This document shows positions 9,128-22,407 of a stretch of DNA of 64,000 bases, one piece after another. Each line of letters begins with the position of its first letter. Positions within the stretch are counted from its first letter, which is position 1. The stretch lies in NCBI RefSeq assembly GCF_004342625.1, contig NZ_SMAH01000006.1, positions 48,501 to 112,500 of the forward strand. Direction: 5' to 3'. The DNA comes from Tepidimonas ignava (GTDB lineage: Bacteria; Pseudomonadota; Gammaproteobacteria; Burkholderiales; Burkholderiaceae_C). Below the pieces are notes generated by a model. The model saw only the letters and a list, made by a program, of their open reading frames with translations. It was not told the origin of the DNA and searched no databases. The position numbers and the translations under genes were made by a program.

Positions 9128-10380
9128 AACGGTTTGTGCATGCCCACGCCACCCACCCGCAGTGGTCGGTGGCCACCGCGCAGGTGGTGGCGCAGTTGCG
9201 TGCGCAGATGGCGGCCCACCCCGACCGGCGCTGGCCGCTGGGTCTGCTGTACCTGACCGACCACTACGCCGCCCACGCGCGCGAACTGCTGGCCAGCTTG
9301 AGCGCCGAGCTGCCCCAGGTGACCGACTGGGCCGGGGCGGTGGCCCTGGGCATTGCCGCCCAAGGGGTGGAGTACATCGACGAGCCCGCGCTCAGCGTCA
9401 TGCTGTGCGACCTGGCGCCGACGCGCTACCGGGTGTTCCATGGGCTGGCGCCGCTGCCGGCGGTGCGCGGACCGGATGGCTTTGTGCCACAGACGGCGTT
9501 GGTGCACGCCGACCCCGCGACGCCGGAGTTGCCGGAGCTGGTGCGCGAGCTGGCCGAGCGCACCGTGGGGCATTTTGTGTTCGGGGGGTTGGTGGCCAGC
9601 CGTGCCGGGGCGGTGCAAATCGCGCGCAGCAGCCGCGGGGGGCTGGCCGGGCACGGCCACGCCGCGGCCGAAGGCGTGTGGGAGGGTGGCTTGAGCGGCG
9701 TGGCCTGGGCGCCCGACGTGGGCATCGTGGCGCGGGTGACCCAGGGCGTGCGGGCGATCACGCCGCTGCGGCGCGTGACCGGCGTGCACGGCCACCGGGT
9801 CGAGGCGCTGGATGGCGAGCCGGCGCTGGACGTGGTGCTGCGCGACCTGGGGTTGCCCGCGCACGACCTGGGGGCGATCGTGGCGCGGCTGCGCGGCACG
9901 TTGGTGGGCTGGATCGCGCCGGCTGCGGACCGTGTCCCCGACCCACCTGTGCCCGGGCGGGTGCCGCTGCGCTTGGGGGAGGACGTGTTGGTGCGGCATC
10001 TGGTGGGCATCGACCCGGCGCAGCGTGCCCTGGTGGTGGCCGATGAGCTGCCGCCCGGCGCGGGCTGGATGCTGTGCGAGCGCCACGTGCACGCGGCGCG
10101 TGCGGACCTGCTGCGCATCGGGGCCGAGGTGCGCGAGGCGCTGGCGGGCGAGTCGGATGCCGACCCCTTGCAGCGTGTGGCCGGCGCGGTGTACGTCAGT
10201 TGCAACGGGCGCGGTGGCCCGCACTTTGGCGGCGCCAGCGCCGAGCTGCAACTGCTGCGCCAGGCCCTGGGCGACGTGCCGTTGGTGGGCTTTTTTGCCG
10301 CCGGCGAGATCGCGCACCACCGGCTGTACGGTTACACCGGCGTGCTGACGGTGTTTGTGGCCGACGCCGACGAGCGCTGA
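9124..10380 (+). CDS. FIST domain sensory protein
   Basis: A 418-residue protein with an N-terminal FIST_N region (about 20-220, GLLYLTDHYAAHARELLA...VTDWAGAVALGIAAQGVEYID) and a FIST_C region (about 230-400) ending NGRGGPHFGGASAELQLLRQ...VPLVGFFAAGEIAHH. FIST domains are predicted sensors of small ligands, possibly amino acids. There is no attached kinase, cyclase or membrane segment, so it acts as a stand-alone cytoplasmic protein. ATG 9124 overlaps the phaM stop, which implies translational coupling. Confidence 0.88.
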   Translation: MKRFVHAHATHPQWSVATAQVVAQLRAQMAAHPDRRWPLGLLYLTDHYAAHARELLASLSAELPQVTDWAGAVALGIAAQGVEYIDEPALSVMLCDLAPTRYRVFHGLAPLPAVRGPDGFVPQTALVHADPATPELPELVRELAERTVGHFVFGGLVASRAGAVQIARSSRGGLAGHGHAAAEGVWEGGLSGVAWAPDVGIVARVTQGVRAITPLRRVTGVHGHRVEALDGEPALDVVLRDLGLPAHDLGAIVARLRGTLVGWIAPAADRVPDPPVPGRVPLRLGEDVLVRHLVGIDPAQRALVVADELPPGAGWMLCERHVHAARADLLRIGAEVREALAGESDADPLQRVAGAVYVSCNGRGGPHFGGASAELQLLRQALGDVPLVGFFAAGEIAHHRLYGYTGVLTVFVADADER

Positions 10381-10465
10381 CGACGCAGGGCGTGCTGGGG
10401 TTGAAACGGCGCGGCGCCACCCCACTTGACGTTGCAGTGCATCCCCGACGCACAAAGGAGCTGAG

Positions 10466-11431
10466 GTGGAGTTCAAAGACTATTACGCGGTGCTGGGCGT
10501 GGCGCGCGACGCCAGCGCCGACGACATCAAGCGGGCCTACCGCAAGCTGGCGCGCAAGTACCATCCGGACGTCAGCAAGGAGCCGGACGCGGCGCAGCGC
10601 ATGAGCGAGGTCAACGAGGCCTACGCCGTGCTGTCCGACCCGGACAAGCGCGCGGCCTACGATCGCCTGGCGCAGGGGCGTCGCGCTGGGCAGACGTTCA
10701 CCCCGCCGCCGGACTGGGACGCTGGCTTTGAATTTCACGGCGCGCCCGAAGGCATGGACGCGGCCGAGTTCAGCGACTTTTTCAGTGAACTGTTCGGGCG
10801 GATGGCCCGCGCGCGGGCCGCGGGGCGCCACACCGCGCGCGGGCACGGGCTGCGCGGCGAGGACCATCACGCCAAGGTGGTGTTGGATCTGGAGCAGGCT
10901 TGGCGTGGCGGCACGCACACGCTGACGCTGCAGGCGCCCGAGCTGGACGAACGCGGCCACGTCGTGCTGCGCAACCGCACGCTGCAGGTCAACATCCCGG
11001 CCGGCGTGCGGCCGGGGCAACTGATCCGTCTGGCCGGCCAGGGTGGCCCGGGCGAGCCGCCGGGCGACCTGTACCTGGAGGTGGCCATCCGCCCGCACCC
11101 GCGCTACCGGCTGGACGGCAAAACGCTCATCACCGAGCTGCCGCTGGCCCCGTGGGAAGCGGCGCTGGGCGCGGTGGTGCCGGTCACGCTGCCGGATGGC
11201 AGCACGCTCAAGGTGCGCGTGCCCGCAGGCAGCCAGTCGGGGCAGACGCTGACCGTGCGTGGCAAGGGGCTGCCGGCGCGCGAGCCCGGCGACCTGGAGC
11301 TGCAGCTGCGCGTCATCCTGCCCAGCGCGTACGACCCGCGGGCGCGCGCGCTGTACGAAAAAATGGCCGCCGAGCTGACCGACTTCGACGCCCGAAAAGT
11401 GGCCGCGGCCGAAGCCGAAAGGAGCCATTGA
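10466..11431 (+). CDS. cbpA: DnaJ-class co-chaperone CbpA
   Basis: DnaJ-like co-chaperone that also binds curved DNA. The J domain is at residues 1-70 with the HPD motif ([11 protein letters not shown]), then a short linker and the two-part C-terminal peptide-binding region ([13 protein letters not shown]...[13 protein letters not shown]...[13 protein letters not shown]). There is no Cys-rich zinc domain, which separates it from DnaJ. The start is GTG 10466 after AAGGAGCTGAG. The next gene follows after a single base. Confidence 0.95.
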   Translation: MEFKDYYAVLGVARDASADDIKRAYRKLARKYHPDVSKEPDAAQRMSEVNEAYAVLSDPDKRAAYDRLAQGRRAGQTFTPPPDWDAGFEFHGAPEGMDAAEFSDFFSELFGRMARARAAGRHTARGHGLRGEDHHAKVVLDLEQAWRGGTHTLTLQAPELDERGHVVLRNRTLQVNIPAGVRPGQLIRLAGQGGPGEPPGDLYLEVAIRPHPRYRLDGKTLITELPLAPWEAALGAVVPVTLPDGSTLKVRVPAGSQSGQTLTVRGKGLPAREPGDLELQLRVILPSAYDPRARALYEKMAAELTDFDARKVAAAEAERSH

Positions 11432-11432
11432 G

Positions 11433-11735
11433 ATGGAGCTCAACGTCATTCGCGTGGAGGTGGTCGGCGAGGCCACGGACGCCCAGGCCCTGTGCCGCGC
11501 GGCGGGGGTGCCGTGGGCCTGGTGGCAGGCCGCCGCCCAGGCGGGGTTGGTGCCGGCCGCCGACACCGACGAGCCTTTGGACGCCGCCGCGTTGCAGCGC
11601 GTGCGGCGCTGGGCCTGGTTGCAGCGCCACTTCGACGCCGACCCCGAGCTGGCCGCGCTGGTGGTGCAGCTCGAAGCCGAAATCGAGCGCTTGCGGGCGC
11701 GGCTGCGCCGTGCGGGCGCCGCGCTGGACATCTGA
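11433..11735 (+). CDS. cbpM: CbpM-type chaperone modulator
   Basis: A 100-residue MerR-like protein that in the family binds the CbpA J domain and inhibits it. The N-terminal half resembles a degenerate winged helix (DAQALCRAAGVPWAWWQAAAQ) and the C-terminal half is a coiled helix (LVVQLEAEIERLRARLRRAG). It follows cbpA by one base, the usual partner arrangement. The start is supported by AGGAG within the end of cbpA. Confidence 0.9.
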   Translation: MELNVIRVEVVGEATDAQALCRAAGVPWAWWQAAAQAGLVPAADTDEPLDAAALQRVRRWAWLQRHFDADPELAALVVQLEAEIERLRARLRRAGAALDI

Positions 11736-11746
11736 ACCCATAAGAC

Positions 11747-11777
11747 CCCGGCCTGCCGAGCAGGCGGCGGGGCCGGG
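11747..11777 (+). terminator. GC-rich stem between cbpM and ftsH, possible attenuator
   Basis: CCCGGCC at 11747-11753 can pair with GGCCGGG at 11771-11777, with a small inner hairpin CCTGC-CGA-GCAGG at 11752-11764. No T run follows, so it is at best a partial terminator or processing stem. Confidence 0.3.
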
Positions 11778-11801
11778 CCTGCCGAAGGAGCCCCGTGGAC
11801 C

Positions 11802-14887
<3,086 letters not shown>

Positions 14888-15112
14888 TTAGGCCATCACG
14901 TTGAGCTGGGTGCCCAACGGCCCCTGGGTGGCCAGCGGCAGGTCGCCCGTCGGGGCGGGCGCGGGCTGGGGCAGCGCCTGCAACAACGCCAAGGCCCCCT
15001 GCTGCTGCACCTGCAGGGCTTTGCGCAGCGCCAGCACCTGCGCCGCGCCCGGTGTGTCGGACACAGCCGTGGCTGCCTGCGAAACGAACGAGGGGGTGGA
15101 GGCGATGTTCAT
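14888..15112 (-). CDS. YjfB-like putative motility protein
   Basis: A 74-residue protein resembling the YjfB_motility family: short N-terminal MNIAS, a helix VLALRKALQVQQQGALALLQALP and a C-terminal LGTQLNVMA. The family is linked to motility by annotation only. It lies between queA and tgt on the same strand with gaps of 88 and 57 bases. ATG 15112 matches the family start; a GTG at 15115 and an ATG at 15124 are alternatives. A -10-like TACGAT lies at 15128-15123. Confidence 0.6.
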   Translation of the reverse strand: MNIASTPSFVSQAATAVSDTPGAAQVLALRKALQVQQQGALALLQALPQPAPAPTGDLPLATQGPLGTQLNVMA

Positions 15113-15122
15113 CACGGCTGCC

Positions 15123-15128
15123 ATCGTA
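15123..15128 (-). promoter_or_regulatory. Candidate -10 of the YjfB-like gene (TACGAT)
   Basis: TACGAT on the minus strand ends 7 bases before GTG 15115 and 10 bases before ATG 15112, with no Shine-Dalgarno. This would give a leaderless or almost leaderless message. Confidence 0.35.
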
Positions 15129-15200
15129 GTACGTTACGGCGCGGCGCGCAAGCGCTGGGGCCCCCTCGCGCCGACCGCGCACCACCCGGCCGGTGTGCGC

Positions 15201-16265
15201 TCAGCGCTGCGCGCGCTGCAACAGCATCGCGTCGCCGTAGCTGAAAAAGCGGTAGCGCTGCTGCACGGCGTGGCGGTACAGCGCCATGATGCGCTCGTAG
15301 CCGGCGAAGGCGCTGACCAGCATCATCAGCGTGCTGCGCGGCAGGTGGAAGTTGGTGATCAGCAGGTCCACCACGCGGAAGCTGAACCCAGGGGTGATGA
15401 AGATGTCGGTGTCACCCTCGGTTTGGCCGGTGGCGGCCCAGCTTTCCAGCGTGCGCACGGTGGTGGTGCCCACCGCGACGATGCGTCCGCCCTGGCGGCG
15501 TGTCTGCTCCAGCGCGGCCAGCGTCTCGGGCGGGATGCGGTACCACTCGCTGTGCATGCGGTGCTGGGTGATGTCGTCCACCTTGACCGGCTGGAAGGTG
15601 CCCGCACCGACGTGCAGGGTGACCGCGGCGCGGCGCACCCCGCGCGCCTCCAGCGCGGCCAGCACGGCCTCGTCAAAATGCAGCGCGGCGGTGGGGGCGG
15701 CCACCGCGCCGGGGTGCTTGGCGAACACCGTCTGGTAGCGCTGCTCGTCGTCGGCGGTGTCGGGGTGGTCGATGTACGGCGGCAGCGGCACGTGACCGTG
15801 GCGCTGCATCAGCGTGTAGGGGTCGTCGGAAAAACGCAGCCGAAACAGCGGCCCATCCGCCTCGGGCCAGCGCCCCAGCAGCGTGGCGGTGAACGCGGGC
15901 TGGCCGTCGGGCTGTGGCGCCATGCGCAGCACGGTGCCCACGGCGGGCTTTTTGCTGACCTTCATGTGCGCCACGACCTCGCCGTCGGGCAGCACGCGCT
16001 CGACCAGCACCTCCAGCCTGCCGCCGGTGGGCTTGGCGCCAAACAGCCGCGCCTTGATGACCTGGGTGTCGTTGAACACGAGCAAATCCCCGGGCTGCAA
16101 CAGCTCGGGCAACTGGCGGAAAATGCGGTCGGCCGGGGGCCAGCCGCGGCCGTCGAGCAGCCGGGACGCGCTGCGCTCGGGCGCGGGGTGCTGAGCGATC
16201 AGTTCGGCTGGCAGTTCGAAGTCAAAGTCGGCGGTGCGCCACGTGGGAGGAGTGGGGTTGGTCAT
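15201..16265 (-). CDS. queA: S-adenosylmethionine:tRNA ribosyltransferase-isomerase (QueA)
   Basis: Builds epoxyqueuosine on tRNA from preQ1 using the ribosyl group of SAM. The 354-residue protein has the family opening [25 protein letters not shown], then LFVFNDT-like [15 protein letters not shown], the TAALHFDE segment, [13 protein letters not shown] and the ending [14 protein letters not shown] [13 protein letters not shown] 16265 (MTNPTPPTW) fits the family; the open frame upstream is not conserved. It is followed by the YjfB-like gene and tgt, so two queuosine steps sit together. No clear Shine-Dalgarno is seen. Confidence 0.95.
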   Translation of the reverse strand: MTNPTPPTWRTADFDFELPAELIAQHPAPERSASRLLDGRGWPPADRIFRQLPELLQPGDLLVFNDTQVIKARLFGAKPTGGRLEVLVERVLPDGEVVAHMKVSKKPAVGTVLRMAPQPDGQPAFTATLLGRWPEADGPLFRLRFSDDPYTLMQRHGHVPLPPYIDHPDTADDEQRYQTVFAKHPGAVAAPTAALHFDEAVLAALEARGVRRAAVTLHVGAGTFQPVKVDDITQHRMHSEWYRIPPETLAALEQTRRQGGRIVAVGTTTVRTLESWAATGQTEGDTDIFITPGFSFRVVDLLITNFHLPRSTLMMLVSAFAGYERIMALYRHAVQQRYRFFSYGDAMLLQRAQR

Positions 16266-16281
16266 GGGGCTTGAGGACCGG

Positions 16282-16291
16282 ACGGATCCGT
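16282..16291. promoter_or_regulatory. 10-base palindrome in the queA leader
   Basis: ACGGATCCGT is a perfect palindrome between the candidate queA -10 and its ATG. It could be an operator or chance; a longer palindrome lies 66 bases away in the same divergent gap. Confidence 0.25.
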
Positions 16292-16315
16292 ACCAAGGGA
16301 AAACGCCAAGGCGCC

Positions 16316-16321
16316 ATTGTC
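16316..16321 (-). promoter_or_regulatory. Candidate -10 of queA (GACAAT)
   Basis: GACAAT on the minus strand would start transcription near 16309, leaving a leader of about 44 bases to ATG 16265. Confidence 0.4.
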
Positions 16322-16343
16322 GCCCAGCGCGGGTCAATCACGC

Positions 16344-16349
16344 TACCAT
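16344..16349 (+). promoter_or_regulatory. Candidate -10 of the diguanylate cyclase gene (TACCAT)
   Basis: TACCAT, within CGCTACCATC, would start transcription near 16356. A 12-base palindrome begins right there and a CGAGGAGA Shine-Dalgarno precedes ATG 16391. Confidence 0.4.
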
Positions 16350-16357
16350 CACAACAA

Positions 16358-16369
16358 ACGAACGTTCGT
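16358..16369. promoter_or_regulatory. 12-base perfect palindrome, candidate operator
   Basis: ACGAACGTTCGT is a perfect palindrome about 9 bases after the candidate -10 of the diguanylate cyclase gene. It would lie at roughly +2 to +13, a repressor position. The cognate regulator is unknown. Confidence 0.4.
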
Positions 16370-16390
16370 GCCGGCCGAGGAGACCGTCCC

Positions 16391-17440
16391 ATGCCACCTT
16401 TTGATGACAGGCATGCACCGCCATCGGTGCTGCCCACCGGGGGTGTGCACACGCTGTGGCAGCGCGTGCGCGGCGACTACACGCTGGGCGTGCTGGTGTT
16501 GGGGGTGATCGTCACGGTGGTGTGGCTGCTGCCGTTCGCGGTGTACCGGGCTTGGCAGGGCAATTGGGTGGCCATGGCCAACGACCTGGCGTTGTCCGCG
16601 CTGCTCAGCGGCGCGGCGGGGTACGCCTGGCGCAGCGGCGACACCCGGCGCGCGGGGTGGGTGGTGGGGCTGGCCATCGTGGGCGGCATCTGGGCCATCG
16701 GGTGGGCGGCGCGGTTTGCGGCCTTGTTTTGGACCTACCCCGGCGTGCTGATGCTGTTTTTTCTGGTGCCGCCGGCGGCAGCCATCGTGCTGGGCTTGGC
16801 CGCCATCGCCGGGGCGGCGGCGCTGTCGTGGAACGAGCTGGGCGGCCACGAGGGGCTGCCGTTTTTTATCTTCACCGCCTCGCTGACGGCGTTGCTGGGC
16901 TACGTGGTGGCCCAGCAGGCGCAGCAGCACATTCGCGGCTGGCGCACGTTGAGTCTGCTCGACGCCCTCACGGGGGTGGGCAACCGACGGCTGCTGGAGC
17001 TGGAGCTGGCGCAGGCGGGCGGGGCCTTGGGCACACTCGTGGTGGTGGACCTGGACCACTTCAAGGCCATCAACGACCGTCTGGGCCACGACGAGGGCGA
17101 CGCCGTGCTGCGCCGTTTTGCCGACGCGACGCGCGGTGTGCTGCGCAAGAGCGACCGTCTGTACCGGTTGGGGGGCGAGGAATTCGTGCTGTGGTTGCCG
17201 CAGGGCGAGCCGCAGGCGGTGCAAGCGTTGTTGCAACGCCTGCGCGTCCGGGTGGCCGAGGACGTGCGCGCCGGTGGCCAGCCGGTGACGTTCTCAGCCG
17301 GGGTGGCGGTGCATGCGGCCGGCGAGCCGTGGCAGGCCTGCCTGGCGCGCGCCGACGCCGCGCTGTACGAAGCCAAGCGCGGCGGGCGCGACCGCGCGGC
17401 GTGGGCGTCGCCCGGCCCTGGGGCGCCAGCCCGCGCATGA
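16391..17440 (+). CDS. Membrane diguanylate cyclase (GGDEF)
   Basis: Makes cyclic di-GMP from two GTP. The N-terminal ~170 residues hold about six hydrophobic segments, with no recognised sensor domain. The GGDEF domain (about 190-335) opens with SLLDALTGVGNRR, has the metal strand VVVDLDHFKAINDRLGHDEGD and the active loop GGEEF. An RKSD inhibitory site lies five residues before GGEEF, so product feedback is expected. ATG 16391 follows a CGAGGAGA Shine-Dalgarno; length is 349 residues. The gene diverges from queA. Confidence 0.93.
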   Translation: MPPFDDRHAPPSVLPTGGVHTLWQRVRGDYTLGVLVLGVIVTVVWLLPFAVYRAWQGNWVAMANDLALSALLSGAAGYAWRSGDTRRAGWVVGLAIVGGIWAIGWAARFAALFWTYPGVLMLFFLVPPAAAIVLGLAAIAGAAALSWNELGGHEGLPFFIFTASLTALLGYVVAQQAQQHIRGWRTLSLLDALTGVGNRRLLELELAQAGGALGTLVVVDLDHFKAINDRLGHDEGDAVLRRFADATRGVLRKSDRLYRLGGEEFVLWLPQGEPQAVQALLQRLRVRVAEDVRAGGQPVTFSAGVAVHAAGEPWQACLARADAALYEAKRGGRDRAAWASPGPGAPARA

Positions 17441-17475
17441 CGGGCCGCCCGCCGTGCCGCGCGTGCCGGCGATGC

Positions 17476-17481
17476 TAGCAT
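17476..17481 (+). promoter_or_regulatory. Candidate -10 of recG (TAGCAT)
   Basis: TAGCAT ends 6 bases before the recG ATG at 17488, with no Shine-Dalgarno. Only 47 bases separate recG from the upstream gene. Confidence 0.35.
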
Positions 17482-17487
17482 CGCCCC

Positions 17488-19647
17488 ATGCCGCGCCCCG
17501 CCGCCGCCTCGCCCGAGTCCCCCTGCCCGGCTGGCCCGCCGGCGGCGCGCGCGCCCGTCAGCGCCGCGCAGCGCGCCCTGCAGCGCTTAGGGCTGACCGA
17601 CGACACCGCGCTGGTGCTGCACCTGCCGTTGCGCTACGAGGACCTGACCCGCGTCACCCCGCTGGGGCAGGCCCGCGACGGCGACGAGGCGCTGGTGGAG
17701 GGGGTGGTGCTGAGCTGCGAGGTGCTGGCGCGCCCGCGGCGCCAGTTGGTGGCCGTGGTGCAGGGCGACGATGGCGCGCGCGTGACGCTGCGCTTTTTTA
17801 CCTTTTACCCCACGCACCGGCAGCGGCTCGCGCTCGGGGCGCGGGTGCGGGCGCACGGCGAGCTGCGCGGCGGCTGGGCCGGCTGGAGCATGGTGCACCC
17901 GCGCCTGCTGGCGCCCGATGCGCCTTTGCCGACCGGCTTGACGCCGGTGTACCCCACCACCGCCGGCTTGCCCCAGGCGTACCTGCGCGCCGCCATCCAG
18001 CGGGCGCTGGCGCGCCTGGCGTGGGACGACACGGTGCCTGCGGCCGCGCTGGCCGAGCTGCCCGGTGTCCACGGACGGGCTTGGACGCTGCCGCAAGCGC
18101 TGCGTGTGCTGCACCAGCCGCCGCCTGACGTCGAGCGCGACGCGCTGCAGCAGCGCACCCATCCCGCCTGGCGGCGCCTGGCGGCCGAGGAGTTGCTGGC
18201 GCAGCAGTTGGCGCAGTGGCAGGCGCGCCAGCAGCGCGCGGCGCTGCGCGCCCCCGTGCTGCGTGCGGCGCCCGACGGCGGGCTGCCGGCCAGGTTGCAG
18301 GCGGCGTTGCCGTTCGCGTTGACCGGGGCGCAGCGGCGTGTGGTGGCCGAGATCGCCGCCGACCTGGCCCGCGCCCACCCGATGCACCGCTTGCTGCAGG
18401 GGGACGTGGGCAGCGGCAAAACCGTGGTGGCCGCGCTGGCCGCCGCCACCGCCATCGACGCGGGCTGGCAGTGCGCCTTGATGGCGCCGACCGAAATCCT
18501 GGCCGAGCAGCACTTTGGCAAGTTGGTGCAGTGGCTTGAGCCGCTGCTGCAACCGTCGGGCCGCAGCGTGGCGTGGCTGACCGGGGCGCAGCCGCGTGCG
18601 CAGCGCCAGGCCATGCTGCAGGCGATCGCGCAAGGCCAGGCGGCGCTGGTGGTGGGCACGCACGCCGTCATCCAGCAGCAGGTGGTGTTCCAACGCCTGG
18701 GGCTGGCCATTGTGGACGAGCAACACCGCTTCGGCGTCGAGCAGCGGTTGGCGCTGCGTGGCAAAGCGGGGGCGCAGGCGGTGGGGCTGGAGCCGCACTT
18801 GCTGATGATGAGCGCCACGCCCATCCCGCGCACGCTGGCCATGACCGCGTTTGGCGACGTCGATGTCTCGACGCTGGACGAACTGCCCCCCGGGCGCACG
18901 CCGGTGGTCACCAAGCTGCTGGCCGACACGCGGCGTGCGCAGGTCATTGAGCGCATCCGCGCCCAGGTGGCGCAGGGGCGCCAGGTGTACTGGGTGTGCC
19001 CGCTGGTCGAGGAAAGCGAAGCGCTGGACTTGCGCGCGGCCACCGCCACGCACGCCGAATTGACCGCCGCGTTGCACGGGGCGTTGGACGCCCAAGGGCG
19101 CCCGGTGCGGGTGGGGCTGTTGCACGCCCGCTTGCCCACCGCCGAAAAAAAGGCCGTGATGGCCGCCTTCGCGCGCGGCGAGCTGGCGGTGCTGGTGGCC
19201 ACCACGGTCATCGAAGTTGGGGTGGATGTGCCCAACGCGACGCTGATGGTGGTCGAGCACGCCGAGCGCTTTGGGCTGAGCCAGTTGCACCAGTTGCGCG
19301 GCCGCGTCGGGCGGGGATCGCTGGCGGCGGCGTGCGTGCTGCTGTACAGTCCGGGCGAGGCGGGGCGCTTGGGCGAGGCCGCGCGCGAGCGGCTGCGCGC
19401 CATGGTCGAGACGCACGATGGCTTTGAGATCGCGCGGCGCGACCTCGCGATTCGCGGCCCGGGCGAGTTTTTGGGCGCGCGCCAGTCGGGTCTGCCGATG
19501 CTGCGCTTTGCCGACCTGCAGCGCGACGCCGACCTGATCGAGTGGGCGCAGCGCTGGGCGCCGTGGATGTGGGCGCACGCGCCGACCCAGGCGCAGCGGC
19601 ACGTGCAGCGCTGGCTCGGGGCAAAATTGGACTACCTGAAAGCCTGA
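17488..19647 (+). CDS. recG: ATP-dependent DNA helicase RecG
   Basis: Branch-migrating helicase that regresses stalled forks. The N-terminal wedge domain (to about 280) includes LVLHLPLRYEDLTRVTPL, and an OB fold carries VTLRFFTFYPT. Helicase motifs follow: GDVGSGKTVVA (motif I), DEQHRFGVEQR (motif II), MSATPIPRTLAMT (motif III), ATTVIEVGVDVPNA and HQLRGRVGRG (motifs V and VI). The C-terminal RecG signature is DLAIRGPGEFLGARQSG. Length 719 residues is slightly above usual because of a Pro/Ala-rich N-terminus. Confidence 0.97.
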   Translation: MPRPAAASPESPCPAGPPAARAPVSAAQRALQRLGLTDDTALVLHLPLRYEDLTRVTPLGQARDGDEALVEGVVLSCEVLARPRRQLVAVVQGDDGARVTLRFFTFYPTHRQRLALGARVRAHGELRGGWAGWSMVHPRLLAPDAPLPTGLTPVYPTTAGLPQAYLRAAIQRALARLAWDDTVPAAALAELPGVHGRAWTLPQALRVLHQPPPDVERDALQQRTHPAWRRLAAEELLAQQLAQWQARQQRAALRAPVLRAAPDGGLPARLQAALPFALTGAQRRVVAEIAADLARAHPMHRLLQGDVGSGKTVVAALAAATAIDAGWQCALMAPTEILAEQHFGKLVQWLEPLLQPSGRSVAWLTGAQPRAQRQAMLQAIAQGQAALVVGTHAVIQQQVVFQRLGLAIVDEQHRFGVEQRLALRGKAGAQAVGLEPHLLMMSATPIPRTLAMTAFGDVDVSTLDELPPGRTPVVTKLLADTRRAQVIERIRAQVAQGRQVYWVCPLVEESEALDLRAATATHAELTAALHGALDAQGRPVRVGLLHARLPTAEKKAVMAAFARGELAVLVATTVIEVGVDVPNATLMVVEHAERFGLSQLHQLRGRVGRGSLAAACVLLYSPGEAGRLGEAARERLRAMVETHDGFEIARRDLAIRGPGEFLGARQSGLPMLRFADLQRDADLIEWAQRWAPWMWAHAPTQAQRHVQRWLGAKLDYLKA

Positions 19648-19687
19648 GAGGGGTCGTGGGCTGCCCCACCGACGGAGGTAGCCCCCT

Positions 19688-20653
19688 ATGGGACGATCGA
19701 TGACACTGACCGAACTCAAATACATCGTCGCCGTGGCGCGCGAACGGCACTTCGGCCGGGCGGCCGAGGCGTGCTTCGTGTCGCAACCCACGCTGTCGGT
19801 GGCGGTCAAAAAGCTCGAGGAGGAGCTGGAGGTCAAAATCTTCGAGCGCAGCGCCGCTGAAGTGACCGTCACGCCGCTGGGGCAGGAGATCGTGCGCCAA
19901 GCGCAGGTGGTGCTGGAGCAGGCCGCGGCGATCAAGGAAATCGCCAAGCGCGGCAAAGACCCGTTGGCCGGCCCGCTGCGGCTGGGGTTGATTTACACCA
20001 TCGCGCCCTACCTGCTGCCCGACCTCGTCAAGCAAGTCATCGAGCGTGCGCGGCAAATGCCGCTGATCCTGCAAGAAAACTTCACCGTCAAGCTGCTGGA
20101 GCAGTTGCGCCTGGGCGAGATCGACGCCGCCATCCTGGCCGAGCCGTTTCCCGACACCAACCTGGCGGTGGCGCCGCTGTACGACGAGCCGTTCGTGGCC
20201 GCCGTGCCGCGTGACCACCCGTTGGCGGCGCGCGACTCGGTGACGGTGGACGACCTCAAGCGCGAAACGATGCTGCTGCTGGGCAACGGGCACTGCTTTC
20301 GCGACCACGTGCTGCAGGTGTGTCCGGAGTTTGCGCGCTTTTCCGACCACAGCGAGGGCATCCAAAAAAGCTTCGAAGGCTCGTCGCTGGAGACCATCAA
20401 GCACATGGTCGCCGCCGGCATGGGGGTGACGCTGGTGCCACGCCTGTCGGTGCCCAAGGGCGCGCTGGAGGGCGCGGGCGCCCCTGCCGAGGGCGACGCC
20501 GGCTATGTGCGCTACCTGCCGCTGGCCGGCGAGCCGCCGACGCGCCGCGTGGTGCTGGCCTGGCGGCGCAGCTTCACCCGCTACGAGGCCATCGCCGCGT
20601 TGCGCAACGCCGTTTACGCCTGCGAACTGCCAGGCTGCCGCCGCCTGACCTGA
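19688..20653 (+). CDS. oxyR: OxyR-type peroxide-sensing LysR regulator
   Basis: LysR regulator of the oxidative stress response. The winged helix (about 5-65, [24 protein letters not shown]) precedes the substrate domain. The redox cysteines are present as C203 and C212 ([14 protein letters not shown]), equivalent to C199/C208 of E. coli OxyR. GGAGGT lies 8 bases before ATG 19688, which supports this start over the in-frame ATG at 19700. Its TGA overlaps the ubiA start. It is close to recG, a neighbour seen in other betaproteobacteria. Confidence 0.93.
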   Translation: MGRSMTLTELKYIVAVARERHFGRAAEACFVSQPTLSVAVKKLEEELEVKIFERSAAEVTVTPLGQEIVRQAQVVLEQAAAIKEIAKRGKDPLAGPLRLGLIYTIAPYLLPDLVKQVIERARQMPLILQENFTVKLLEQLRLGEIDAAILAEPFPDTNLAVAPLYDEPFVAAVPRDHPLAARDSVTVDDLKRETMLLLGNGHCFRDHVLQVCPEFARFSDHSEGIQKSFEGSSLETIKHMVAAGMGVTLVPRLSVPKGALEGAGAPAEGDAGYVRYLPLAGEPPTRRVVLAWRRSFTRYEAIAALRNAVYACELPGCRRLT

Positions 20654-21558
20654 TGAGCATGAACGCGACCCTGCACCCCCTGCCGCCCGCGTGGCGCACG
20701 CGGCTGGCGTTGTACCTGGACCTGATCCGCTGGGACCGGCCCGCGGGTTGGTTGCTGCTGTTGTGGCCGACCCTCAGCGCGCTGTGGCTGTCCGCGGGGG
20801 GATGGCCGGGGTGGCACCTGTTGCTGGTGTTCGTGGGCGGCACCATCCTGATGCGCAGCGCCGGCTGCTGTGTCAACGACGTGGCCGACCGCGACTTCGA
20901 CCGCCACGTCAAGCGCACCGCCCAGCGCCCGGTGACGAGTGGTCGCCTCAGCGTGCGCGAGGCGCTGCTGGTGGGGGCGGCGTTGGCGCTGCTGGCGTTC
21001 GCGCTGGTGTTGACGACCCGCCCGGCCGCGGTGGCGTGGTCGTTCGCCGCGCTGGCCGTGGCGGTGTTCTACCCCTACACGAAGCGCTTTTTTGCCATGC
21101 CGCAGGCGGTGCTGGGCGTGGCGTTCAGCTTTGGCATCCCGATGGCGTTTGCCGCCGTGCGCGGCGAGGTGCCGGCGCTGGCGTGGGCCTTGCTCGTGGC
21201 CAACCTGTTTTGGGTGCTGGCCTACGACACCGAGTACGCGATGGTGGACCGCGACGACGACCTGCGCATTGGCATTCGCACCTCGGCCATCACGCTGGGC
21301 CGCTGGGATGTGGCGGCGGTGCTGGCGTTTTACGTGCTGCACCTGGTGCTGTGGACGTGGCTGGTGTGGCCGCTGGCGGGCGGGCCGTGGCTGGCGGCCG
21401 GGGTGGCGCTGGCGGCCGCGCAGGTGGTGTGGCACGCGTGGCTGATCCGCCACCGTACACGCGAGGGGTGTTTTGCGGCGTTTCGCCACAACCACTGGCT
21501 GGGTGCCAGCCTGTTTGCCGGGGTGGTGCTGCAGCTCGCGCTGGGCGGGGCGGCGTAG
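20653..21558 (+). CDS. ubiA: 4-hydroxybenzoate polyprenyltransferase (UbiA)
   Basis: Attaches the polyprenyl tail to 4-hydroxybenzoate in ubiquinone synthesis at the inner membrane. It has about eight transmembrane segments and both Asp motifs: [15 protein letters not shown] and [13 protein letters not shown]. Length 301 residues is typical. ATG 20653 overlaps the oxyR stop in TGATG, so the two are translationally coupled. The large open frame upstream belongs to an oxyR shadow. Confidence 0.95.
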   Translation: MSMNATLHPLPPAWRTRLALYLDLIRWDRPAGWLLLLWPTLSALWLSAGGWPGWHLLLVFVGGTILMRSAGCCVNDVADRDFDRHVKRTAQRPVTSGRLSVREALLVGAALALLAFALVLTTRPAAVAWSFAALAVAVFYPYTKRFFAMPQAVLGVAFSFGIPMAFAAVRGEVPALAWALLVANLFWVLAYDTEYAMVDRDDDLRIGIRTSAITLGRWDVAAVLAFYVLHLVLWTWLVWPLAGGPWLAAGVALAAAQVVWHAWLIRHRTREGCFAAFRHNHWLGASLFAGVVLQLALGGAA

Positions 21559-21573
21559 CGCCTGCCCCGACCC

Positions 21574-22399
<826 letters not shown>

Positions 22400-22407
<8 letters not shown>

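Noticed and set aside
17587..19956. A minus-strand open frame of 789 codons opposite recG
   Set aside because: Shadow of recG; product is Gln/His/Arg-rich with no domain.
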